Notes under the pieces: generated by a model
Database searches by the model: none
Told to the model about the DNA's origin: nothing
What the model saw: the letters and a program-made list of their open reading frames with translations, nothing else
Shown: piece by piece, positions 1-7,010 of the stretch
Numbering within the stretch: the stretch's first letter is position 1
Layout of the letters: each line of letters begins with the position of its first letter
Origin: RSA11 sp965652565
GTDB lineage: Bacteria > Actinomycetota > Thermoleophilia > Solirubrobacterales > 70-9
Length of the DNA: 32,219 bases
Direction of reading: 5' to 3'
NCBI GenBank assembly: GCA_965652565.1
Contig: CBFGWL010000026.1
Span: 1 to 32,219 of the forward strand
Program-made: the position numbers and the translations under genes

Positions 1-15
1 CCCGCCCCCGCAAAC

Positions 16-340
16 GTTCAGCCCTAGTCGCCGGATTTCGACCACGTGGGCTGAACGACCGTGCCGCCGGCCGCGCCCCGCGCGACGTTCAGCCCTGGCC
101 GTCGGTTTCCGACTACGAGGGCTGAACGTCGGGGATGCCGCCGGCGTTTCGCGCCGGGTTCAGCCCTAGTCGCCGGATATCGACCACGTGGGCTGAACCT
201 GGGGACCGCCGCCGGGGTTTCGTGCGCGCTTCAGCCCTGGTCGTCGCTTTTCGACCACGTGGGCTGAACGTGCGTGCCTCCGGCCGCGCTGCGCGCGACG
301 TTCAGCCGTGATCGTCGATTATCGACTACGAGGGCTGAAC
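16..340. repeat. Five-unit array of 41-bp near-palindromes at exact 71-bp spacing
   Basis: Five 41-bp units start at 16, 87, 158, 229 and 300, so the period is exactly 71 bp (41-bp unit plus 30-bp spacer). Each unit has outer arms GTTCAGCCC and GGGCTGAAC and an inner stem GTCG/CGAC around the centre. Units 1 and 3 differ at one base. Unit 4 begins with C instead of G, and unit 5 has G for C at its ninth base. The inner pair at unit positions 19/23 is G-C in unit 2, A-T in unit 5 and G-T in units 1 and 3, which suggests the fold is kept. The 30-bp spacers resemble each other (spacer 1 and spacer 4 match at 25 of 30), so this is a tandem array and not a CRISPR. Bases 1-15 look like the end of another spacer, so the array may continue to the left. 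No function is known to me. Confidence 0.9.
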
Positions 341-590
341 CTCGGCGTTGGCGGCAGTCCCGCGCGGCGCACCTGCGCACGCCGTGTGTCCCAAAGCGCA
401 CGCCGTGTGGCCGAACGCACCCGAGAGACGCTGCGCACCCGCGCCCCCGCGAACCTCTCTCCCTCTTACTCGCCCATCAACCCGGTCCCGAGCCTGCGCG
501 GAACAAACCGGCAACGCCGCCCCGACGGCCGGGGCCACGCACAACCCGGCCCCGAGCCCGCGCGGCACGCCCCGGCGCCACCACCACCCC
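341..590. other. Gene-free stretch with short imperfect direct repeats
   Basis: I see no credible gene here; open frames are GC-rich shadows. Two direct repeats are visible. GCGCACGCCGTGTG occurs at 375-388 and 396-409 (21-bp offset). A 24-bp motif beginning CAACCCGG occurs at 478-501 and 542-565 (64-bp offset) with two mismatches. They may be decayed relatives of the repeat systems on either side. Confidence 0.5.
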
Positions 591-693
591 GACTTCGCGA
601 TTTCGTGGGATCAACCAACAAGATCACGAAGTCGCGAGATGGGCCGCCGCGAGTTCACGATTGTGTGGGATCAACCAACACGATCGTGATCTC
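591..693. repeat. Two 43-bp hairpin units, 60 bp apart, with shared loop and covarying arms
   Basis: Each unit has a 16-nt left arm, an 11-nt loop GGGATCAACCA and a 16-nt right arm: unit A 591-606/607-617/618-633, unit B 651-666/667-677/678-693. The loop and its flanks (GTGGGATCAACCAACA) are identical, while the arms differ. Several arm differences are paired: left base 3 with right base 14 changes C-G to G-C, left 7 with right 10 changes G-C to A-T, and left 13 with right 4 changes T-A to G-C. Compensatory change supports selection for the fold, in DNA or RNA. Unit B ends about 50 bp past the stop codon of the neighbouring leftward echA-like gene. The family is not one I recognise. Confidence 0.85.
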
Positions 694-740
694 GGGGCGG
701 CGCTTGCGCGGGGCGTTCCGCGCCCCGGCGAACCGAAGCG

Positions 741-1475
741 CTACTCCCCGCTCGGATACCCCGGGCCCGGCAGGCCCGGGCCGCTGCGCTGCCACTCGAT
801 CTGGCCCTCGCCCTCGGCGCGCGAGCGCTCCTCGACGCCGTCCCACCCGTGGAGCATCGTCTTGAGGCGGGCGACCGCCTCGGGTGGGTTGTCCGCGACG
901 GACGCGGCCAGGTTCAGCGCGGCCTCCTCGGTCGCCGCGGCAGGCGCGACCTTGTGCACGAGGCCCCACCGGAAGGCCGTGTCGGCGTCGATCTCCTTCG
1001 CGGTCAGCAGCAGGTACTTCGCGACGGAGAGGCCGCACAAGGTCACCAGGCGCGCCGGGCCGACCGGGACGCCCAGCGACGCCCCTGGGAAGCGCAGGCG
1101 CAAATTCGAGCCGCCTACGCGCAAATCGCAGGCGACGGCGATCTCCGCCCCACCCCCCACACACGCGCCGTGGCAGGCGGCGATCGTCGCCTTCGGGAAG
1201 CCGACGATCGCGTCGTAGAGCTGTGCGAAGAGCTCCATCCGCCGCACGCGCCCGGCCTCGTCGAGCTCCTCGCGCACGTCCGCGCCCGCGGAGAGCCCCA
1301 TGTGGTCGGTCGAGGAGATGACGAGCACGTGGACGTCGTCGTCCGCGCGCGCCGCCTCGACGTGCGCGAGCAGCTCCTCGAGCATCGCGGTGTTGATCGC
1401 GTTGCGCGCCTCCGGGCGGTCGAGGCGCAGGAGCGCGACGCGGTCGGAGACGTCGTAGGTGGTGAGCTCAGCCAT
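741..1475 (-). CDS. Enoyl-CoA hydratase/isomerase (crotonase) family protein
   Basis: A 244-residue crotonase-fold protein. Crotonases act on acyl-CoA thioesters, stabilising an enolate in an oxyanion hole. The oxyanion-hole segments are visible as SAGAD at 62-66 and GGGAE at 107-111. Glu111 matches the first catalytic glutamate of enoyl-CoA hydratase. The second, normally in a PE motif about 20 residues on, is replaced: the segment reads FPGASLG (129-135) with Gly131 at that place. Simple hydration is therefore doubtful; an isomerase, hydrolase or other crotonase activity is possible, and the substrate is unknown. The ATG overlaps the end of pth by 8 nt, so it is the last gene of rplY-pth-echA. 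Its C-terminal tail is Gly/Pro-rich and encodes the palindrome at 760-780. Confidence 0.85.
   Translation of the reverse strand: MAELTTYDVSDRVALLRLDRPEARNAINTAMLEELLAHVEAARADDDVHVLVISSTDHMGLSAGADVREELDEAGRVRRMELFAQLYDAIVGFPKATIAACHGACVGGGAEIAVACDLRVGGSNLRLRFPGASLGVPVGPARLVTLCGLSVAKYLLLTAKEIDADTAFRWGLVHKVAPAAATEEAALNLAASVADNPPEAVARLKTMLHGWDGVEERSRAEGEGQIEWQRSGPGLPGPGYPSGE
760..780. terminator. GC hairpin inside the 3' end of the echA-like gene
   Basis: A perfect 8-bp inverted repeat, CCCGGGCC (760-767) and GGCCCGGG (773-780), with a 5-nt loop, lies just before the leftward stop codon at 741. There is no T-run, so termination or transcript-end protection for the rplY-pth-echA operon is only a possibility. 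Confidence 0.35.
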
Positions 1476-2085
1476 CGTCCTCGGACGCTAGTCGCTCGAC
1501 GAGCCGCTCGACTTCATCCGCGGCGGCCGCAATCAGGGCGCGCACCTCGTCGTCGGGCTCCGAGAAGCGGCCCAGCACGTGCGCTGAGACGACATTCGGG
1601 TCGGTGCTGTCGGGCCGGCCGACGCCCACCCGCACGCGCCAGAAGTCGGGACTGCCGAGCCCGTCGCGCAGCGATTTGAGGCCGTTGTGACCCGCCGCGC
1701 CCCCGCCGAGCTTTGAGCGGATCTCGCCGAAGGGCAGGTCGATCTCGTCGTGGACGACGACGATGCGTTCGAGCGGGACGCGCATGGACCCGCGCGCCGG
1801 GCCCACGGATCGCCCCGACTCGTTCATGTAGGTCTGCGGGAGGAGCGCGGCGACGCGTGGGCCGCCGGGGCGCGTGCGGCCCTCGGTGAGCAGGCCCTTG
1901 AACTTCTCCTTCGCGCGCGGGAAATCCCAGCGCCGGGTGAGCTCAGCGACGACCTCGAAACCGATGTTGTGGCGCGTGCCCGCGTAGCGGCGCCCGGGGT
2001 TGCCGAGCCCGACGATCAGGATGCGGTCGCCCGGCTGCGCAGCGGGCTCGTCGTCGCCCTTGCGGCGGCGACGCAGAAATGACAT
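1468..2085 (-). CDS. pth: Peptidyl-tRNA hydrolase
   Basis: A 205-residue Pth that releases peptides from prematurely dropped peptidyl-tRNA so that the tRNA is recycled in the cytoplasm. The family motifs are all present: GLGNPG at 26-31, TRHNIGF with the catalytic His39, the QTYMNESG segment with Asn88, HDEIDLP at 112-118, and the GGGAAGHNGL loop with Asn134. The N-terminus carries an extra ~18 residues rich in Arg, Asp and Glu before the canonical start of the fold; translation might begin further in. It lies 9 nt after rplY, an adjacency widely conserved in bacteria, and overlaps the echA-like gene by 8 nt. Confidence 0.97.
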   Translation of the reverse strand: MSFLRRRRKGDDEPAAQPGDRILIVGLGNPGRRYAGTRHNIGFEVVAELTRRWDFPRAKEKFKGLLTEGRTRPGGPRVAALLPQTYMNESGRSVGPARGSMRVPLERIVVVHDEIDLPFGEIRSKLGGGAAGHNGLKSLRDGLGSPDFWRVRVGVGRPDSTDPNVVSAHVLGRFSEPDDEVRALIAAAADEVERLVERLASEDDG

Positions 2086-2094
2086 CGCCGGGCG

Positions 2095-2784
2095 TTACTC
2101 CGAGTCGGACTCTTCGGCGGCCTCGCCGCCCTCGTCCTCGGCGCCCTCGGCCTCGGCCTCGCCGACCAGCTCAGCCTCCTCCTCGACCTCGGGCTCCGGC
2201 TCCTCCTCGACGCGGGGAGGCGTGAGCGTGGCGATGGTGATCTCCTCCGCCTCGACGCCCTCGGCAAGGACGAAGGTGACGCCCTCCGGCGGGGTGACCT
2301 CGGCGAGCGTCAGGGTCTCGTTCATCTCCAGCTCGGAGACGTCGACCTGGATGGTCTCCGGGATGTCCGTCGGGAGCGCCTCGACGTTGAGCTGATGCGT
2401 GATCAGCTCGAGCACGCCGCCCTGGCGGACGCCCGGCGCATCGTCGGCGCCCAGCAGCTCGACCGCGACCTCGCTCTCGATCTTCTGGTCAAGGCGCACG
2501 GCGAGCAGGTCGATGTGGATCAGATCGCCGCGGACCGGGTGACGCTGCTGTTCCTTGATGACGACCGGCTGCGCCTTGTCGCCGTCGAACTTGAGGTCGA
2601 AGAGCGCGCTACCCGTCGCCAGCACCGCGCGGGCGTTCTGCGCGGAGACCGCGAAGGCCCGCGCCTCCTCACCGCCGGAGTAGACGACGCCGGGCACGAA
2701 GCCCTGGCGGCGTAGGCGGCGGCTGCTGCGCGAACCGAATTCGTTGCGCTCTTGAACCTCGAGTGTGGGTCGATCGGAAGCCAT
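2095..2784 (-). CDS. rplY: 50S ribosomal protein L25, long (CTC/TL5) form
   Basis: A 229-residue L25 of the general-stress CTC type, which binds 5S rRNA in the large ribosomal subunit. The N-terminal L25 domain (to about residue 95) contains the RRLRRQGFVPGVVYS motif, followed by the TL5/CTC C-terminal beta domain up to about 190. The last ~40 residues are an acidic Glu/Ala/Asp tail, common in actinobacterial homologues. I chose the ATG at 2784 (MASDRPTLEV) because the ~31 residues upstream in frame do not resemble L25. The gene is divergent from trkA; the 104 bp between them should hold both promoters. Confidence 0.95.
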   Translation of the reverse strand: MASDRPTLEVQERNEFGSRSSRRLRRQGFVPGVVYSGGEEARAFAVSAQNARAVLATGSALFDLKFDGDKAQPVVIKEQQRHPVRGDLIHIDLLAVRLDQKIESEVAVELLGADDAPGVRQGGVLELITHQLNVEALPTDIPETIQVDVSELEMNETLTLAEVTPPEGVTFVLAEGVEAEEITIATLTPPRVEEEPEPEVEEEAELVGEAEAEGAEDEGGEAAEESDSE

Positions 2785-2888
2785 TGGCGACGGATGAGGA
2801 TAGAGAGTTGCGCTGCAGATGCGCGTTCGAGGCGCCCGCGGGTGGGAAGCAGCGCCACAATGGCGCGCGTGATGCAAGTGGGGCTGCG

Positions 2889-4229
2889 ATGAAAGCGGTC
2901 GTCATCGGCGCCGGGCAGGTCGGCGTGAACGTCGCCACGACGCTGAGCGCGGACGGGCACGACGTGACCGTCGTCGACAACGACGAGGAACGCGCGGGCA
3001 ACCTGCAGGCGGAGCTTGACGCGCTCGTCGTGTACGGCAACGGGGCGAGCCCGCGCCTGCTCGCCGAGGTGAACGTCGGGGACGTGGACCTCGTCGCGGC
3101 GGTGACCGAGGTGGACGAGGTGAACGTGATCGCCGCGCTCGCGGCGCGGCAGCTCGGCGCACGCACCACCGTCGCGCGCGTGCGCGACCCGGACTTCTTC
3201 GGGCCCGACGAGACTTTCGCGCGCGACGTGCTCGGCATCGACTTCGTGATCGATCCCGACCGTGCGACCGCGAGCGACATCTCCCACGCCCTCCTCCTCC
3301 CCGGTTCGGTGGCCGTGGAGTACTTCGGCGACGGGCGCCTGGCGCTCGCCGAGGTGATCGTCACGGAGGAGTCGCCCGTGTGTGGTGTGGCGCTGGGCGA
3401 GCGCGAGCGCCCCTTCCCCGCCTACATCGTCGGCATCTCGCGCGGGGATGAGACGCTGCTCACGCGTGAGGACCTCGTGCCGCAGGCCGGGGATCACCTG
3501 CTCGTCAGCGCGCCGCGCGAGTACTTGAGCAAGGCGGTCGCGCATCTCGCCGGGCACGTCGAGGAGGTGCGCGATTGCGTGATCTTCGGCGCCGGCGCGA
3601 TCGGCACGCACCTCGCGTACCTGCTCGAGCACACGAAGGTGCGCGTCACGATGCTCGAGCGCGACGAGAAGCGGGCGCGCTACGTCGCCGAGCGGCTGCA
3701 CCGCACGACCGTCCTGCATGAGGAGGGCATCAGCCGGGAGGCGCAGGAGTCGGCGGGCGTGAACGACGCGGATGCGTTCGTCGCCTGTGCCGGCGACGAT
3801 CGGGCGAACCTGCTCGCGGCGCTCTACGCGAAGCGCCTGGGCGCCGATCTCTGCCTGTCGGTGGTCTCGCGCGAGGAGTTCACGCCGCTGGTTGACGCGC
3901 TGCCGATCGACGCCGCCTACTCGCCGCGGCTGATCACCGCGGAGGCGATCCTGCGCTTCGTGCACTCGCGCACGGTGCGCGGCATGTACCTGCTGCGTTC
4001 CGGCTTCGAGGTGATCGAGATCCAGGCCGAAGGGGGATCGAAGATCGTGGGCAAGGTCGTCGGCGAGACGCACGGGTTGCTCAAGGAGAAGCGCGTCGGC
4101 GCGGTGCTGCGCGGCGACGAGGTGCTGATCCCGCCGCGCAAGATCGAGATCCAGGCCGGGGATCGGGTGCTCATGCTCGGCGTGCAGGGCTCGCTCGCCG
4201 ACATGGAGCCGCACTTCACCGGGCGATGA
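2889..4229 (+). CDS. trkA: Trk potassium uptake regulatory protein TrkA
   Basis: A 446-residue cytoplasmic protein that gates the TrkH potassium channel in response to nucleotide binding. It has the full duplicated layout: RCK/KTN domain 1 with the Rossmann motif GAGQVG at residues 7-12 and an acidic VVDND strand end, a TrkA_C domain, a second RCK domain with GAGAIG, and a second TrkA_C domain near the C-terminus. The open frame extends further upstream, but ATG 2889 begins the MKAVVIGAG typical of the family. Its stop overlaps the trkH start as ATGA (4226-4229), which implies translational coupling. Confidence 0.96.
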   Translation: MKAVVIGAGQVGVNVATTLSADGHDVTVVDNDEERAGNLQAELDALVVYGNGASPRLLAEVNVGDVDLVAAVTEVDEVNVIAALAARQLGARTTVARVRDPDFFGPDETFARDVLGIDFVIDPDRATASDISHALLLPGSVAVEYFGDGRLALAEVIVTEESPVCGVALGERERPFPAYIVGISRGDETLLTREDLVPQAGDHLLVSAPREYLSKAVAHLAGHVEEVRDCVIFGAGAIGTHLAYLLEHTKVRVTMLERDEKRARYVAERLHRTTVLHEEGISREAQESAGVNDADAFVACAGDDRANLLAALYAKRLGADLCLSVVSREEFTPLVDALPIDAAYSPRLITAEAILRFVHSRTVRGMYLLRSGFEVIEIQAEGGSKIVGKVVGETHGLLKEKRVGAVLRGDEVLIPPRKIEIQAGDRVLMLGVQGSLADMEPHFTGR

Positions 4230-5704
4230 CCCCGCGCGTGCCCCCGTGGCTGCTCGTCCCCGCGCTGGTCAGCGGAGGCGTGCTCACAAGCTGCGGGGCG
4301 GGCATGCTGGTGTGCACGGCGATCGGTGCGCTCGGCGACGGCCGGGAGCTGACTGCGCTCGCGCTGCCGGGCGTGGCGGCGATCCTGCTGGGCGGGGCGA
4401 TCGTGGCGCTCGCGGGGGCGCAGGTGGTGCACTCGATCACGATCCGCCCGACCACGGGCTTCGCTGCGGTGACGCTGGCGTGGGTCGTGGCGGCCGCGGC
4501 CGCGGCCGTCCCGCTGGCGGCGGCCGGGGTGCTCACGAATCCGATCGACGCCTACTTCGAGGCGATGAGCGGGTTCACCACGACGGGCGCGACGGTGATC
4601 GGCGATCTCGAGGCGCAGCCCGACGGGATCCTGATGTGGCGGAACATGATGCAGTGGCTCGGCGGCGTGGGGATCGTCGTGCTCGTCGTCGCGGTCGCGC
4701 CGGTGTCCGGGCCCGCGCTCCAGCGCGCCTTCTACGCGGAGATGTCGGGCCTCACGGCCGATCGGCTCACGCCGCGCATCGTCAACACCGCGAAGATCAT
4801 CGCGGGCATCTACCTGGCGCTGACGGCGGCCGGGGCGCTCGCGTATCTGCTCGCCGGGCTCGATGCATTCGACGCGCTCGCGCACTCTTTCTCCACGCTC
4901 GCCACCGGCGGGTTCTCCACCCTCGACGCGTCGATCGGCGGGTTCGACTCGCTCGCCGTGGAGCTCGTCGCGATCGTGTTCATGACGCTCGGCGCGATCA
5001 ACTTCGCCTTCTACTGGCTGGCGATCACGGGCCGCTCGCTGTGGCCGCAGCTCGGCGAGATCCGGGTGTTCCTCGTGATCCTCGGCGTTGCGTCCGCCGC
5101 GGTGACGGCGAGCCTGCTGCTCGCGGGCGAGGCGGATGATCTCGGTGAGGCGCTGCGCCACGGGACGTTCAGCGTGGTGAGCATCGCGACTTCCACCGGC
5201 TTCACCACCGCGGACTTCGACTCGTGGAACGAGTTCGCGCGGCTCGGCCTGCTCCTGCTGATGTTCGTCGGCGGGTGCGCCGGCTCGACCGCGGGCGGGA
5301 TGAAGGTGATCCGTGTGATGCTGCTCGGCAACATCGCGAAGCAGGAGGTGAACCGGCAGCTGCAGCCGGCCGGCGTGCGGGTGCTGCGCGCCGGCGGGCG
5401 GGCGTTTCCCGAGCAGGTGCGCGGCGCGGTGCTGGGCTTCGCGCTGATCTATGCGCTCGTCTTCATCGCGGGCGCGCTCGCGCTGACCGTCACCGGGCTT
5501 GATCTGGCGACGGCGGTGAGCGCTGCGGCGGCGAGCGTGAACATCGTCGGCCCTGGGCTCGGCGATATCGGCGCCGTCGAGAGCTACGCGCAGCTCCCGC
5601 AGGGAGCGCTCGTGATCTCGACCCTGCTCATGCTGATCGGGCGCCTCGAGGTGTTCACCGTGGTGGCGCTGCTGGCGGCGCTCTTCAGGCTGCGGCGGCG
5701 CTAA
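4226..5704 (+). CDS. trkH: Trk potassium channel subunit TrkH
   Basis: A 492-residue polytopic membrane protein of the TrkH/KtrB family that carries K+ into the cell together with TrkA. All four pore-loop signatures are visible in order: SGFTTTGATV, LATGGFSTLD, ATSTGFTTAD and VNIVGPGLGDIG. These glycine-containing loops form the selectivity filter. Hydrophobic helices alternate throughout, and the C-terminus ends in basic residues. The start overlaps the trkA stop by 4 nt. The stop overlaps by 4 nt the stop of the convergent phosphodiesterase gene, leaving no room for an intergenic terminator. Confidence 0.96.
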   Translation: MTPRVPPWLLVPALVSGGVLTSCGAGMLVCTAIGALGDGRELTALALPGVAAILLGGAIVALAGAQVVHSITIRPTTGFAAVTLAWVVAAAAAAVPLAAAGVLTNPIDAYFEAMSGFTTTGATVIGDLEAQPDGILMWRNMMQWLGGVGIVVLVVAVAPVSGPALQRAFYAEMSGLTADRLTPRIVNTAKIIAGIYLALTAAGALAYLLAGLDAFDALAHSFSTLATGGFSTLDASIGGFDSLAVELVAIVFMTLGAINFAFYWLAITGRSLWPQLGEIRVFLVILGVASAAVTASLLLAGEADDLGEALRHGTFSVVSIATSTGFTTADFDSWNEFARLGLLLLMFVGGCAGSTAGGMKVIRVMLLGNIAKQEVNRQLQPAGVRVLRAGGRAFPEQVRGAVLGFALIYALVFIAGALALTVTGLDLATAVSAAAASVNIVGPGLGDIGAVESYAQLPQGALVISTLLMLIGRLEVFTVVALLAALFRLRRR

Positions 5705-6474
5705 TCCGCCTGCAGGGCGACGTCGTCCAGCAGGCGCGGGTCGTTCGTGCAGATGCCGTCGACCCCGTAGGCGGCGAGCCGGCGTATCGTCGGGGCGTCG
5801 TCGACGGTCCAGGCGATGACCGCGAGTCCGCTCTGGTGCGCGGCGCGCACGAGGCGCGGGGTGATCAGCGGGTAGTAGACCCAGGTGGCCCAGGCGCCGT
5901 GCTCGGCCGCGCCGCGGCGGATGACACGCGGTAGGCGGGCACGCAGCGAGGCCTTGCCGCCGGCGACGAATGGACGCGCCCAGCGTGCGCGGGTCCAGTC
6001 GCGCGTGACGCGCGGCAGCGTCCAGCCGCGCGGCAGGGCGGGCTCGATCCGCGCGAGCTCGCGCAGGCTGCCGAGCTCCATCGTGGAGACGAGCGCGCGG
6101 CCGAGCAGGTCGCGCTCGCGCAGGAGCTCGGCCACCTCGTCCTCGCGGCCGGCGATCTTCAGGTCGAGGTTCAGGCGCACCTCGTCGAGCGGGGGCCGGG
6201 TGAAGGCGTCGAGCGTCTGCGCGAGCGTGAGTGGGCCTCGGCGCGCGGCGTCACCCCAGTCGTGGGCGACGAGCAGTGGCTCGCCGCCGGGCGCCGGGCC
6301 GGGCTTCGCGGTGCGCCAGTCGCCGTCGCGCTCGAAGTCGCTGCGCGGCCGCAGAACGTCGAGCTCGATCACGTCCACGCCCAGCTCGACGGCGCGCTCG
6401 AAGCTCGCGATGGTGTTGCCGGGCACGAGCGCATCGGCGCCCTTGTGCCCGACGCGCAGAAACCGCCGGTTCAC
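5701..6474 (-). CDS. Glycerophosphodiester phosphodiesterase family protein
   Basis: A 257-residue TIM-barrel protein of the GDPD family, which hydrolyses glycerophosphodiesters to glycerol-3-phosphate and an alcohol. Visible are the catalytic VGHKGA segment (His10), IELDV with metal-ligand-like Glu37 and Asp39, the second catalytic His71 in AHDWGD, and the late VIAWTVDD and YGVDGICTNDP strands typical of the C-terminal barrel. The usual PENT motif reads PGNT (Gly19), so one conserved glutamate is missing. No signal peptide is seen, so it is probably cytoplasmic. The start is GTG. Substrate is unknown. Confidence 0.9.
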   Translation of the reverse strand: MNRRFLRVGHKGADALVPGNTIASFERAVELGVDVIELDVLRPRSDFERDGDWRTAKPGPAPGGEPLLVAHDWGDAARRGPLTLAQTLDAFTRPPLDEVRLNLDLKIAGREDEVAELLRERDLLGRALVSTMELGSLRELARIEPALPRGWTLPRVTRDWTRARWARPFVAGGKASLRARLPRVIRRGAAEHGAWATWVYYPLITPRLVRAAHQSGLAVIAWTVDDAPTIRRLAAYGVDGICTNDPRLLDDVALQAD

Positions 6475-6521
6475 GCGCGCGAAGCGTAATGCGCCGCGCT
6501 GGATCGCGGTAGCGTCCGCGC

Positions 6522-6983
6522 GTGCTTCTGAGCGAGGTGACCAGAAGGCGAATCGCCGCGCTGCTGTTGGTCGTGGGCGCTGTGGTGGGGATTCTCGCGA
6601 TCTTCGACGTGGGGCCGTTCTCCGATCCGCCCACGCCGGAGGAGGAGGTGCGGGCGACCGTCGAGCGGCTCTACGCTGCGGCGTCGGAGGGGGATTTCGA
6701 GACCTACTGCGGGCTGCTCACCGAGCGCGCGCGCGAGCTCGTGCGCGTCAACGCCGCGCGGCTCGCGCAGGGCAAGGACGTCGGTGGTTGCCGGGAGATC
6801 CTGGAGCTCGCCGGGTCCACCCTGCTGGGCGGTGAGCTGCGCATCCGCGAGGTGAGCGTGAGCGGCAACCGGGCGCGCGTGGAAGCGAACCTGCGCCTGC
6901 CCGAGGTGAAGGGGATGGAGGCGCGCACGATCCTGCTCGAGCTCGACGACGCAGGTGAGTGGCGCGTGTCGGAGCCGGGGTAG
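6522..6983 (+). CDS. Small membrane-anchored protein, NTF2-like (unrecognised function)
   Basis: A 153-residue protein starting at GTG 6522; a second GTG at 6537 is an alternative start. Residues ~10-28 form one hydrophobic helix after a basic TRRR, then a Pro-rich linker and an outward domain. The opening EEEVRATVERLYAAASEGDFETYC resembles, in its first residues, the start of NTF2-like/DUF4878 folds, with two cysteines (in TYCGLL and GGCREI). Such domains are often ligand-binding lipoprotein-type modules; here no lipobox is seen. It is divergent from the phosphodiesterase gene and convergent with prs. Confidence 0.75.
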   Translation: MLLSEVTRRRIAALLLVVGAVVGILAIFDVGPFSDPPTPEEEVRATVERLYAAASEGDFETYCGLLTERARELVRVNAARLAQGKDVGGCREILELAGSTLLGGELRIREVSVSGNRARVEANLRLPEVKGMEARTILLELDDAGEWRVSEPG

Positions 6984-7010
6984 GGCGCTCGGAGCCGGCC
7001 GCCGTTCCGG

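Noticed and set aside
16..340. CRISPR array
   Set aside because: The repeat is palindromic and regularly spaced, but the 30-bp spacers resemble each other (25 of 30 between the first and fourth), and the repeats diverge internally. No cas gene is present.
274..1218. Long rightward open frame over the repeat array and the echA-like gene
   Set aside because: Pro/Arg/Ala-rich shadow of the leftward crotonase gene and GC-rich repeats; no domain, and the real gene is clear on the other strand.
2520..4214. 564-codon leftward frame opposite trkA
   Set aside because: His/Arg/Asp-rich antisense shadow of trkA, typical of high-GC genomes.
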